DNA of 38,077 nucleotides from a virus. The stretch spans positions 1 to 38,077 of IMG/VR virus record IMGVR_UViG_3300027985_000624. One strand, given 5' to 3'. This document shows, piece after piece, positions 1 to 6,019 of this stretch. Below the pieces are notes generated by a model. The model did no database searches. It had not been told where the DNA came from and saw only the letters and a program-made list of their open reading frames with translations. Position 1 is the first letter of the stretch. Every line of letters starts with the position of its first letter. Made by a program: the position numbers and the translations under genes.

Positions 1-5
1 CACTT

Positions 6-19
6 GTTACCAACTGGCG
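6..19 (+). repeat. Cassette-boundary core repeat, copy 1
   Basis: GTTACCAACTGGCG. It matches 11 of 14 positions of the core GTTATACACTGGCG at 1544; other copies start at 876 and 2807, all in the same orientation. It would be the 3' end (R'-like) of an attC-like site whose 5' half lies outside the window. The sequence following it (20-79) is also similar to the sequence following the 1544 copy. Confidence 0.55.
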
Positions 20-73
20 GTTATCACGAACCTTGATTAAATGAACAGAAGTAATAATTAAATATTTTTAGCG

Positions 74-433
74 ATGGGAATTGAAATAATTAATGACACA
101 AAAAAAGTAAAGGCAAGAAAAGCCCATGTATGTAACTGGTGTGGGTGTACTATACCTGTTGGTGAAGTTTACCAAACTCAAACATTAAAATACGATGATA
201 TTTACGTTTGGAAAAATCATTTGAAGTGTTCTGAACTTGTAAGTGCGCTTAAGATGGAAGGTGATGAAGGTGTAACAGGTGAGGACTTTTACGAATACAT
301 TACCGAAGAATTTAGAGAAATTTGGAGAAAACTGGATAACGAACTTTATGAAAGTAAAGATTTTGTTATACCGAGTTTTAAAGAGCAAGTTGAATTTGTC
401 TATTCTAAACGGTGCGGTGGGAAAAATATTTAA
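74..433 (+). CDS. Small zinc-ribbon protein, function unknown
   Basis: A 119-residue protein. Near residues 20-25 there is a CNWCG pair, then an IPVGE turn, and around residue 48 W-x-x-H-x-x-C. These residues together would form one Cys3His or Cys4 zinc site, an arrangement seen in small uncharacterised phage and Bacteroidota proteins. The rest is acidic and probably helical. It starts at the ATG after an AT-rich leader with no Shine-Dalgarno, as do most genes here. It is the first gene of the cassette-like array and may share a cassette with the next ORFs, since no palindrome lies between 433 and 820. Function is not recognisable; a nucleic-acid-binding role is only a guess. Confidence 0.8.
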   Translation: MGIEIINDTKKVKARKAHVCNWCGCTIPVGEVYQTQTLKYDDIYVWKNHLKCSELVSALKMEGDEGVTGEDFYEYITEEFREIWRKLDNELYESKDFVIPSFKEQVEFVYSKRCGGKNI

Positions 434-435
434 TT

Positions 436-660
436 ATGGGTAAGTTACTACATAAGCTGATTAAATGCACTGCCTTTCATCCGCTTGTTGGTAATGAAAA
501 AAGATATGGAGCGTGGCTGCCAGTAAGTGCCGCTGAACTAAAAAAAATAAAACTAAAATGTCAGATACAAAAGAAACTATCGAAACCACAAGCCATGATC
601 TATCATCGGGTGTTATGCCCCGTTTTTTTGTTGATGAAAGGGTTGGTTGTATTGCAATAA
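436..660 (+). CDS. Possible small ORF, tail doubtful
   Basis: An ORF starts at the ATG two bases after the preceding stop. The first ~38 residues (basic, then KRYGAWLPVSAAELKK) look protein-like. After an A8 run at 540-547 the composition deteriorates and the frame overlaps the next, better-supported gene by about 100 nt. One A fewer would end the ORF at once (LKK-stop); one more would fuse it in frame with the 558 gene. The run may therefore be an indel or a site of ribosomal slippage. No family recognised. Confidence 0.35.
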   Translation: MGKLLHKLIKCTAFHPLVGNEKRYGAWLPVSAAELKKIKLKCQIQKKLSKPQAMIYHRVLCPVFLLMKGLVVLQ

Positions 661-827
661 GAGATACTCAACACCCTGAATTTGACGTAGAATATCAAGG
701 ATTAGATTGTGAACTTCCTGATGTGGTGAAATTTGAAATTGGAACGCTGATAAATAATGAGTGGGTGGTTAGTGAAGAAATAATTGAGAATTTTAAATCT
801 GAATGTGCTTCCTTAAATGGGGCATAA
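558..827 (+). CDS. Small acidic hypothetical protein
   Basis: An 89-residue acidic protein with no recognisable domain, signal or membrane segment. It starts at the ATG following AACTAAA. Its stop codon TAA (825-827) lies inside the left arm of the palindrome 822-882, so the coding region ends inside the attC-like site, as is common for integron cassettes. The reading frame is more convincing than the overlapping 436 frame (balanced composition, amphipathic pattern). No function proposed. Confidence 0.6.
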   Translation: MSDTKETIETTSHDLSSGVMPRFFVDERVGCIAIRDTQHPEFDVEYQGLDCELPDVVKFEIGTLINNEWVVSEEIIENFKSECASLNGA

Positions 828-882
828 CGTAATGAATATGTGGAGGCTGAGGTACGAAGCTTACATATATTTGGTGTTGTAC
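822..882 (+). repeat. attC-like imperfect palindrome A
   Basis: The outer arms GCATAAC (822-828) and GTTGTAC (876-882) pair at 5 positions plus one G-T. The inner arms ATATGT (836-841) and ACATAT (863-868) pair perfectly. The right end continues as the shared core GTTGTACACTGGTG (876-889). The AAC...GTT ends and the two-step palindrome resemble integron attC sites (RYYYAAC...GTTRRRY), but the consensus is imperfect and recombination is not shown. Confidence 0.5.
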
Positions 883-991
883 ACTGGTGCTTATTACTGA
901 ACTATATACGAGCTACGAACCTTTTCTTTTTTGCGGGTTGGGCAAATAATTTGAAAAAATTAAGTATTTACTGAAAATAATTGCTAAAATG

Positions 992-1023
992 TTTGGAGTG
1001 TATTAAGTATATGCTTATATTTG
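992..1023 (+). promoter_or_regulatory. Bacteroidota-type promoter for the HTH gene
   Basis: TTTG (992-995), a 20-nt spacer, then TATATTTG (1016-1023), matching the Bacteroidota -33/-7 pattern TTTG...TAnnTTTG. The start codon of the HTH gene follows 40 nt later. It gives this cassette its own promoter. Confidence 0.65.
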
Positions 1024-1063
1024 TATCAGATAATTAAGTAATCAACTTTTAAAAAACAAAATT

Positions 1064-1417
1064 ATGACAACTTCAAACGAAACAATTAAAGTAGCAGCTA
1101 ACCAAAGTAAAAGAACTTTCACTATCAGAAAATATATTGATGGTAAATTATTCGCAAAGTACAGAACTATTCAAATGAGCCAAGAGGAATTTGATAGCGA
1201 GGAAATGAACACAGAGAACGATCAGATGATTATTATGCAGTATAGTATTCAGCAATTAAAAAAAGAAACTGGGCTAACTCAAAAAGACTTAGCTCAGTTT
1301 TTTGATATGACTTACGGTGCATTTGCAAATAGTAGCGCAAAAGAACGATATGAAAATGCACTATGTAGATTCTACTCTTTTTTAAGGGAGGGAGAAAAAA
1401 AAGAAAAACCAAGATAG
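1064..1417 (+). CDS. Small HTH (XRE-like) protein
   Basis: A 117-residue protein. Residues ~60-95 read as a Cro/cI-type helix-turn-helix: QLKKETGLTQKDLAQFFDMT followed by a recognition helix with YGAF and a downstream basic helix. The N-terminal ~55 residues are unrelated and include a beta-rich KRTFTIRKYIDGKLF stretch. The tail is very basic. It is probably a DNA-binding regulator, possibly the antitoxin-like or repressor payload of a cassette, though no partner toxin is adjacent. It is flanked by its own promoter (992-1023) and an attC-like palindrome (1456-1552), so it looks like a self-contained unit. Confidence 0.75.
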   Translation: MTTSNETIKVAANQSKRTFTIRKYIDGKLFAKYRTIQMSQEEFDSEEMNTENDQMIIMQYSIQQLKKETGLTQKDLAQFFDMTYGAFANSSAKERYENALCRFYSFLREGEKKEKPR

Positions 1418-1455
1418 TACGGACGTTGATACGATTGACGAACCTTGAAGCACTT

Positions 1456-1552
1456 GTGTACAACGAAAAATATATGAAACGAAGCCAAACCATAAGCCTA
1501 TCAATTTTGCACTGCACTTGATAGGCTTTGTTTTATATATGGTGTTATACAC
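1456..1552 (+). repeat. attC-like imperfect palindrome B (best example)
   Basis: The outer arms GTGTACAAC (1456-1464) and GTTATACAC (1544-1552) pair at 8 of 9. The inner arms ATATATGAAACGAAGCC (1470-1486) and GGCTTTGTTTTATATAT (1524-1540) pair at 15 of 17, the other two being G-T. The right arm is the start of the shared core GTTATACACTGGCG. The layout (outer AAC/GTT boxes, inner boxes, variable apex) is that of an integron attC. Known attC sites are recombined as folded single strands by IntI. Confidence 0.6.
1494..1534 (+). terminator. Hairpin inside palindrome B, terminator-like
   Basis: AAGCCTATCAA (1494-1504) and TTGATAGGCTT (1518-1528) form a perfect 11-bp stem with a 13-nt loop, followed by TGTTTTAT. 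It could end transcription of the HTH gene. It shares GGCTT (1524-1528) with the larger attC-like stem, so the two folds exclude each other. Confidence 0.5.
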
Positions 1553-1645
1553 TGGCGTTTTACTCGAATGTTGATTAAATGCTCTACTCTAATAATTATT
1601 TTTTTTAGGGATGGCTTTTTTATTTTAAAGTAAATAGCAAAATAC

Positions 1646-1676
1646 TTGCATTTGTATTACAAATGATATATATTTG
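1646..1676 (+). promoter_or_regulatory. Bacteroidota-type promoter for the 1701 gene
   Basis: TTG (1646-1648), 20 nt, then TATATTTG (1669-1676). The start codon at 1701 lies 25 nt downstream. It makes this cassette independently expressed. Confidence 0.55.
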
Positions 1677-1700
1677 TAGAGAACAATAAAACTAAAAGAT

Positions 1701-1961
1701 ATGACTGAGTTATTTGAATTGAATTTTGTAGACGGCAGTAAATTAATTGGAGCTGAACAAAACGGTAATGCTGTATACACTACAGTATGCGGTGGACTGG
1801 CTGATATGTTTAAGCAAGTGTTTAATAAAAAAGAGTATAGGTACATTTGTGCATTTGCTTACGAGTTAAGTAAAAACCATCAATATATTTGTGGATATAG
1901 AGATTTAGTTGCTGAAAATAGTGATAAAATAGAATCCGAACTTTTAAATAAAAACAAATGA
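1701..1961 (+). CDS. Small hypothetical protein
   Basis: An 86-residue protein. The N-terminal half is beta-like (LFELNFVDGSKLIGAEQNGN) and the second half helical and tyrosine-rich (YRYICAFAYELSKNHQYICG). No signal peptide or known motif. It has its own promoter (1646-1676), and its stop overlaps the start of the next ORF (ATGA at 1958-1961), so the two are probably translationally coupled. First of three genes in the third cassette-like unit. Function unknown. Confidence 0.6.
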   Translation: MTELFELNFVDGSKLIGAEQNGNAVYTTVCGGLADMFKQVFNKKEYRYICAFAYELSKNHQYICGYRDLVAENSDKIESELLNKNK

Positions 1962-2158
1962 CACGAACACAAAAAATATACGGTTTTAGACTTGGAACGC
2001 CATTAACACAATGGCGTGACAAGTTTGGTAACGGAGGGTTTAGAGTTATCAAACTTATACCATTACATTACTGTAACGGGCTTATGGCTATAGCTAGTAA
2101 TGGAGATTTATATACACAGAAACCATTTAATGCAATAGAGGTTAAAAACTTAATATAA
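1958..2158 (+). CDS. Small hypothetical protein, coupled
   Basis: A 66-residue basic protein with a WRDKFGNGGFRVI segment and an ASNGDLYTQKPF segment. It overlaps the preceding gene by ATGA and the following one by TAATG, which indicates a three-gene operon. No family recognised. Its position just upstream of an RHH-like protein would fit a toxin/antitoxin or regulator pair, but no toxin fold can be seen. Confidence 0.55.
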   Translation: MTRTQKIYGFRLGTPLTQWRDKFGNGGFRVIKLIPLHYCNGLMAIASNGDLYTQKPFNAIEVKNLI

Positions 2159-2316
2159 TGGCAAAAATACAACTACCAGTAAGAATTGAAAGCGAAGATT
2201 TAGAACTGCTAAAACAATACGCTAAAGATGATAACAGACCACTAAGCAACTATGTGGATACAGTGTTAAAAAACCAAATTGCTTTGGAAAAGCAAAAGCG
2301 GGAGGGTAAAAAATAA
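2158..2316 (+). CDS. Small RHH (CopG/Arc-like) protein
   Basis: A 52-residue protein starting at the ATG that overlaps the preceding stop (TAATG). It begins with a beta strand IQLPVRIE, then helix EDLELLKQYAKDD, then a turn and helix RPLSNYVDTVLKNQI, and ends in a basic tail. This strand-helix-helix pattern with the polar S-N-Y start of helix 2 is typical of ribbon-helix-helix DNA-binding proteins, often antitoxins or autoregulators. The gene is short but well placed. Whether the upstream gene is its partner cannot be told from the sequence. Confidence 0.6.
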   Translation: MAKIQLPVRIESEDLELLKQYAKDDNRPLSNYVDTVLKNQIALEKQKREGKK

Positions 2317-2329
2317 TTATTGCAAGTTT

Positions 2330-2377
2330 GCACAAGCGTTTAATCGAAGTACTGCACTTCCTACGCTTGTGTATAAC
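2330..2377 (+). repeat. Hairpin and half attC-like site C
   Basis: GCACAAGCGT (2330-2339) pairs with ACGCTTGTGT (2363-2372; one G-T), enclosing GAAGT (2346-2350)/ACTTC (2356-2360). GTATAAC (2371-2377) follows and, with the preceding CTTGT, matches the left arm of palindrome B (CTTGTGTACAACG). No GTT right arm is found downstream, so the site appears to be incomplete. Confidence 0.4.
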
Positions 2378-2496
2378 GGATGGTAATATGGCAAGTACGG
2401 CAATAACCCACTAAGCTACATACGAGAGAAAATTAAAAATAAAAAAAGGGAAGGGGAAAACTTTATAGAGTACCCAAATTTTAAATTTATAGTAAA

Positions 2497-2718
2497 ATGA
2501 GAGCAAAATTCAATTGCGACTCGGTAACTGAATACGGTTACGGAAACAAAGAGGCTAAATTGACAGCCGTGTATGATGATGGGAAACCAGAAAACAACCA
2601 ATTTGCAGAAGCTACACCAAGCGGTCAAGTAACAATTAACATTGATAAAGATGCAGTTGCTAAAGATTTTCTTGTGCCTGGTAAAACCTATTACTTAGAT
2701 TTTACCGAAGCTGAGTAA
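2497..2718 (+). CDS. Conserved phage orphan of unknown function
   Basis: A 73-residue protein with the pattern MRAKF-C-SVTEYG...KLTAVYDDGKPENNQFAEATPSGQ...I-I-DA...PGKTYYLDFTEA. I recognise this as a small beta-rich family found repeatedly in phages and prophages without a known function. It is full length, with no signal or membrane segment. It forms the last cassette-like unit before the recombinase and is followed by palindromic sequence from ~2760. No consensus promoter was seen in front of it; the leader is only AT-rich. Confidence 0.75.
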   Translation: MRAKFNCDSVTEYGYGNKEAKLTAVYDDGKPENNQFAEATPSGQVTINIDKDAVAKDFLVPGKTYYLDFTEAE

Positions 2719-2761
2719 ATGCGTGCGGTGGCTTTTTATTTTTAATTGCCCCAATTAAGCA

Positions 2762-2845
2762 CCAACCTACCCACGAGGCACGAATGTAGTATTTGCTATA
2801 TTACGTGTTATAAGCTGGCCTTATTTAGGTTGGCTTGTGGGTAGG
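2762..2845 (+). repeat. Nested inverted repeats, site D
   Basis: CCTACCCAC (2766-2774) and GTGGGTAGG (2837-2845) are perfectly complementary; CCAACC (2762-2767) and GGTTGG (2828-2833) also pair. Inside, CACG (2779-2782)+TAGTAT (2787-2792) pair with ATATTA+CGTG (2798-2807). The right end of that inner hairpin runs into the shared core GTTATAAGCTGGCC (2807-2820). It is a strongly foldable site directly before the recombinase gene. Confidence 0.5.
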
Positions 2846-2869
2846 ACTTTTAAAAGGCTTGCTTATAAC
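2807..2869 (+). repeat. Inverted repeat in front of the recombinase
   Basis: GTTATAAGC (2807-2815) is repeated in inverted orientation as GCTTATAAC (2861-2869), a perfect 9-bp match that extends to 12 of 14 (GTTATAAGCTGGCC against GGCTTGCTTATAAC). The right copy overlaps the -33 region of the recombinase promoter. This layout would suit a primary recombination site (attI- or attP-like) or an operator for autoregulation. Confidence 0.45.
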
Positions 2870-2890
2870 TAAAGTATATAACAACCTTTG
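2859..2890 (+). promoter_or_regulatory. Probable recombinase promoter
   Basis: TTG (2859-2861), 21 nt, then AACCTTTG (2883-2890), one base off TAnnTTTG. Transcription would start near 2897, too close to the ATG at 2900, which favours translation from the ATG at 2906. Confidence 0.45.
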
Positions 2891-2905
2891 TGTAAATAAT
2901 TGATT

Positions 2906-3715
2906 ATGAATGAGAAAAGTAAGGCAACTCTCAAAAAGTTTAAAAAAGAATTGAGAGTTGAAAATTATTCAAGTAACACAATAAATACATATTGTTGTTG
3001 TATTGAAACATTTTTATTGAGTTTCTGTGATGACATTTATCACATACCACAAACACAAGCTGTTGAGTTTTTGAAAAACAAATCGTACTCATCAATATCT
3101 CAACAAAATCAGTATATAAGTGCAATTAAGTTGTTGTATAAACATATTGTTGGCTCAAAACTTAATAAAATTAGCGTCAAAAGACCAAGAAAAGAAAAAC
3201 GTCTACCAAAAGCCATAGATGAGTCATTCTTAAAAGAAAAGATTAACACAATAGACAATCTTAAACATAAAGCCATACTACACCTCACATACAGTACAGG
3301 CATGAGAAGGTCTGAGATAGTAAATTTAAAGATAGACCACATTGACGGTAAAAGAAAAACGGTGACAGTTGTTCAAGGCAAAGGAAACAAGGATAGGATT
3401 ATCCCCATCTCAAACAAAACACTTAAGTCATTAAGAGAATATTTTATAAAACATAAACCTAAAGAGTGTTTGTTTAACGGACAGGGAAGCCTTCAGTATA
3501 GTGCTGAGAGTTGCAATAAGCTTGTGAAGAAGTATATTGGATCAAAGCATTCAATGCACCAATTGCGCCACAGTTTCGCCACACACTTGGTTAATAGGGG
3601 TGTAGACCTAGCAGTAATAGGGGAATTACTTGGACATGAGAATGAATCAACAACAAAAGTGTACGCTAAGATAAGTGTTGGAAATTTAAGTAAAGTAATT
3701 GATTTGTTAGATTAA
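2906..3715 (+). CDS. int: Tyrosine recombinase/integrase (XerC/D-like)
   Basis: A 269-residue recombinase with a SAM-like N-terminal core-binding domain (residues ~1-85) and a complete catalytic domain. Visible residues are R in TGMRRSEIV (~135), the KGNKDR beta-hairpin lysine, H and R in HQLRHSFATHL, H in LLGHENESTT and the nucleophile Y in KVYAKI. The ~20-residue insertion that characterises integron IntI proteins between the Lys and HxxR motifs is not seen, so by itself this is a XerC/D-like phage enzyme. It sits immediately after the cassette-like array and its nested inverted repeats. An in-frame ATG at 2900 exists, but 2906 is preferred because of the promoter position. Its stop overlaps the next start (TAATG). 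Confidence 0.9.
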   Translation: MNEKSKATLKKFKKELRVENYSSNTINTYCCCIETFLLSFCDDIYHIPQTQAVEFLKNKSYSSISQQNQYISAIKLLYKHIVGSKLNKISVKRPRKEKRLPKAIDESFLKEKINTIDNLKHKAILHLTYSTGMRRSEIVNLKIDHIDGKRKTVTVVQGKGNKDRIIPISNKTLKSLREYFIKHKPKECLFNGQGSLQYSAESCNKLVKKYIGSKHSMHQLRHSFATHLVNRGVDLAVIGELLGHENESTTKVYAKISVGNLSKVIDLLD

Positions 3716-4218
3716 TGAAAATAAAAAACAAGAAGTGTAAAGAGTGCGAATCACCTCATGTGGTAAACAGTTTCTTTAGTCTTTGTCAAAAATGCAATAA
3801 TAATCGTCTTTATGGCAATGAATTTGGAAAAATGTACGATAGTGTCAAAAGGCCAACAGGCTTCAAAAATAAGCCTAAAAACAACATAAAAGGAGGACTT
3901 AGCGACAAAGCAAAGAATACAATAAAGAAAGATGAAGAACTTTATGAGAAAGTGTTTAGTTGTTCAGATCATAGATGCGAAAATTGTGGAGCACAGTTAA
4001 ACATAGATTTTCGTGACAATGAAGGCAGAGTGATTGCAAGGTGGAGATATGCACATTTAATAGCTAAGAGCATAGCACCAAAACTAAGACACACTGTAGA
4101 AAATGTAGTGAACCTTTGTTTGGAGTGCCACCAACAGCTTGACTTTGGAGATAAAGAAAAAATGATTAATTGGAAGTATATTGAAAGTAGAATTAAAAAA
4201 TTGAGAGATGAAGCTTAA
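3715..4218 (+). CDS. HNH-type protein with zinc knuckles
   Basis: A 167-residue protein. The N-terminal zinc knuckle (CKEC, then CQKC) is followed by a basic linker. The C-terminal part has CENCG, a YAHLIAKSIAPKLRH segment, then N-V-V-N-LCLECHQQLDFGD. The H, N and H of an HNH nuclease fold together with two CxxC pairs can all be placed. Phage proteins of this type include homing-like and recombination-associated HNH enzymes; the NinG group is an alternative label. It overlaps the recombinase by TAATG and so is co-transcribed with it; a role in the same DNA transaction is possible but only inferred. Confidence 0.7.
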   Translation: MKIKNKKCKECESPHVVNSFFSLCQKCNNNRLYGNEFGKMYDSVKRPTGFKNKPKNNIKGGLSDKAKNTIKKDEELYEKVFSCSDHRCENCGAQLNIDFRDNEGRVIARWRYAHLIAKSIAPKLRHTVENVVNLCLECHQQLDFGDKEKMINWKYIESRIKKLRDEA

Positions 4219-4438
4219 GGATTTTATTGAGAATTTACAAGAAATGGTTAAAGAAAACCCAAAACTATTAGAGTTTAACGTAATTGCAGCTAAGGATGCT
4301 GAGGGGAATGGTTATGAAGATGTATATTATGCTCCAACGTTAGGTGTATATGACGCTGATGGTGAGTTTTTTACAGAAGACTACTACGAAGACTATGAGT
4401 TAAGTAGCAAAGATGAGAATGCAATCTGCATAAATTAA
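4208..4438 (+). CDS. Small acidic conserved phage protein
   Basis: A 76-residue protein (KLKDFIENLQEMVKENPKLLE..., then DVYYAPTLGVYD-DGEFF) ending in a strongly acidic tail. The pattern, an N-terminal helix followed by a beta-rich YYxP-x-GxYD part, recurs in small phage orphans. No enzymatic motif. The start overlaps the end of the HNH gene in another frame. Function unknown. Confidence 0.65.
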   Translation: MKLKDFIENLQEMVKENPKLLEFNVIAAKDAEGNGYEDVYYAPTLGVYDADGEFFTEDYYEDYELSSKDENAICIN

Positions 4439-4445
4439 TTCAAGT

Positions 4446-4652
4446 ATGGTAATATTGAGCGATTTTGTGCCCCCATACAGCCCATCTATAAAAACAGTGA
4501 CCTTTGCTAACCAAGAAAAACAAAGGCTATATAAAGATATAGAGAGATATAAGCTTGAAAAGCACCCAAACCCAAAAGCATTTGAAAACAGAGTGTTGTT
4601 TTGGGTATCAAGGATAGATGATTGGATTTTTGAAAACAGTTTTAAAAATTGA
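4446..4652 (+). CDS. Small hypothetical protein
   Basis: A 68-residue protein beginning LSDFVPPYSPSIKTVTF, then a charged helix (QEKQRLYKDIERYKLEKHP) and a tail with FWVSRIDDWIF. No domain recognised. It lies between two well-supported genes with 3-7 nt gaps, in the same operon as the DnaQ-like exonuclease that follows. Confidence 0.55.
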   Translation: MVILSDFVPPYSPSIKTVTFANQEKQRLYKDIERYKLEKHPNPKAFENRVLFWVSRIDDWIFENSFKN

Positions 4653-4655
4653 TAG

Positions 4656-5279
4656 ATGAATAAAAGCGCATACAAAAGGATGGTCGTATATGACCTTGAA
4701 ACGATGGGGCTAAATAAAGATAAGCATGACATCTCTGAGATAGCTATGGTAGCTATAGATCTTGAAACATTGGAGATTGTAGGTACTTATGAGACGTTAA
4801 TTAAAAGATATTCAGAGAATGAGTATTCACCCCAAGCCCTAGAGACTTCTGGGATTACAGAAGAGATGTTGAAGAATGAAGGAAAAGAGGCTTCTGTGGT
4901 TGCCGATGAAATTGAACAGTTCTTAAAGCTTCATAAGGTGGGAGTGAAACCAATCCTTGCTGGACACAATATCATTAAGTTCGACAATGGTTTTTTGGAG
5001 AAGTTTTTAGCAGCACACAAAATTAAGCTTGACAAGCTTATAGCTGGAAAAATTTGGGATACGATAGAAGAATGCAAACTTGCATTACCAGACTCAGAGA
5101 ATTATCAGCTTGCCACTTGTTGTAAGAATGTTGGAATTGTTGTTAAAGACGCCCACAGAGCAATGAATGATGCTATGCCAAACGCAAAGATGGTGATTGA
5201 GTTACTTAAGAGACAAAGGGGTGGTGGAAGTGTGTCAAATGAAATAGAATACAATAGAGCAGATTTTAATTTATTTTAG
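4656..5279 (+). CDS. DnaQ-like 3'-5' exonuclease (DEDDh)
   Basis: A 207-residue exonuclease of the epsilon/DnaQ superfamily. Exo I is YDLET (~12-16), Exo II is GHNIIKFDNGFL (~residue 105-116), and Exo III is HRAMNDA (~170), giving the DEDDh metal-binding set. Such proteins remove mismatched 3' ends. The phage also encodes a polymerase III alpha subunit at 6583-10157 whose PHP metal site looks degenerate, so this protein is the natural candidate for proofreading, acting on its own or bound to alpha. It precedes a strong promoter at 5287, so it ends its transcription unit or is read through into the dUTPase group. Confidence 0.85.
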   Translation: MNKSAYKRMVVYDLETMGLNKDKHDISEIAMVAIDLETLEIVGTYETLIKRYSENEYSPQALETSGITEEMLKNEGKEASVVADEIEQFLKLHKVGVKPILAGHNIIKFDNGFLEKFLAAHKIKLDKLIAGKIWDTIEECKLALPDSENYQLATCCKNVGIVVKDAHRAMNDAMPNAKMVIELLKRQRGGGSVSNEIEYNRADFNLF

Positions 5280-5286
5280 TTAATTG

Positions 5287-5318
5287 TTTGGTGGTTTGAA
5301 ATATTACCATTACTTTTG
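5287..5318 (+). promoter_or_regulatory. Bacteroidota-type promoter
   Basis: TTTG (5287-5290), exactly 20 nt, then TACTTTTG (5311-5318): a full match to the Bacteroidota pattern. It drives the 5342 gene, dUTPase and probably the polymerase operon. Confidence 0.75.
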
Positions 5319-5341
5319 TACTATAATTAAAAATTGAAAAT

Positions 5342-5563
5342 ATGGAAATAATTAAAGGATTTAAGGCATTCAATAAAGGTCTTGAATGTAGAGGTAAGAA
5401 ATATGAAGAAAATTCAGAAGTCATAGAAGATTTGCAGCCAAGTTACAATATACACATCGAGTGCATACATTCATCTAAAGTTGGTGGCAGTGTGTGCAAC
5501 ACAACTATTGAAAGTGACACATGGTATTGGTTTGAAGATGGAAAATTAAAATCAGAGAAATAA
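5342..5563 (+). CDS. Small hypothetical protein
   Basis: A 73-residue protein. The N-terminus [19 protein letters not shown] resembles the start of a phage family with the signature KGF-x-LxCRGxxYExG (DUF7666-like), but the remainder is short and does not continue that family clearly, so it may be a diverged or shortened member. First gene behind the promoter at 5287-5318. Function unknown. Confidence 0.6.
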   Translation: MEIIKGFKAFNKGLECRGKKYEENSEVIEDLQPSYNIHIECIHSSKVGGSVCNTTIESDTWYWFEDGKLKSEK

Positions 5564-5582
5564 AAATATAAGTAAAGAAAAA

Positions 5583-6014
5583 ATGGTTAAGATCATCAAC
5601 AAGAGTGACAATGAGCTGCCAAAGTTCGCAACAACAAGTTCCGCTGGTATGGATTTAAGGGCTAATGTAAAAGAAGCTATTGAAATTAAACCAATGGAAC
5701 GAGTGCTCGTTCCAACAGGGTTACACATACAGCTTCAAGAAGGCACAGAAGCACAGATTAGACCTAGAAGTGGACTTGCATTAAAGCATGGAATCACAGT
5801 CCTTAACACACCAGGCACTTTAGATGCAGATTATATTGGAGAGATAAAAGTTATGCTAATTAACTTAGGGTCAGAGCCATTCGTGGTAAATAATGGTGAT
5901 CGTATATGTCAAATGGTGGTTGCAAAGTACGAGAAAGTAGAATTAATTGAAGTTGAACAACTAGATGAAACTGAGCGAGGGGATGGAGGCTTTGGTCATT
6001 CTGGTGTAAAATAA
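5583..6014 (+). CDS. dut: dUTP diphosphatase (trimeric dUTPase)
   Basis: A 143-residue dUTPase, full length for the trimeric family. All five motifs are readable: SAGMDLRA (I), [12 protein letters not shown] (II), [16 protein letters not shown] (III), RICQMVVAK (IV) and the C-terminal P-loop-like [10 protein letters not shown] (V). It hydrolyses dUTP to dUMP and pyrophosphate, which keeps uracil out of phage DNA and supplies dUMP. It follows directly from the promoter at 5287 and precedes the DUF3310 and polymerase genes with short gaps, so it is expressed with the replication genes. Confidence 0.95.
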   Translation: MVKIINKSDNELPKFATTSSAGMDLRANVKEAIEIKPMERVLVPTGLHIQLQEGTEAQIRPRSGLALKHGITVLNTPGTLDADYIGEIKVMLINLGSEPFVVNNGDRICQMVVAKYEKVELIEVEQLDETERGDGGFGHSGVK

Positions 6015-6019
6015 AAGAT

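Noticed and set aside
1-2890. CRISPR array
   Set aside because: The repeats are spaced by 670-1270 bp with genes between, are imperfect, and no cas genes are present.
2906-3715. Calling the recombinase an integron integrase (IntI)
   Set aside because: The IntI-specific insertion before the HxxR motif is not present; the protein reads as a XerC/D-like phage enzyme. Only the neighbouring array suggests an integron-like role.
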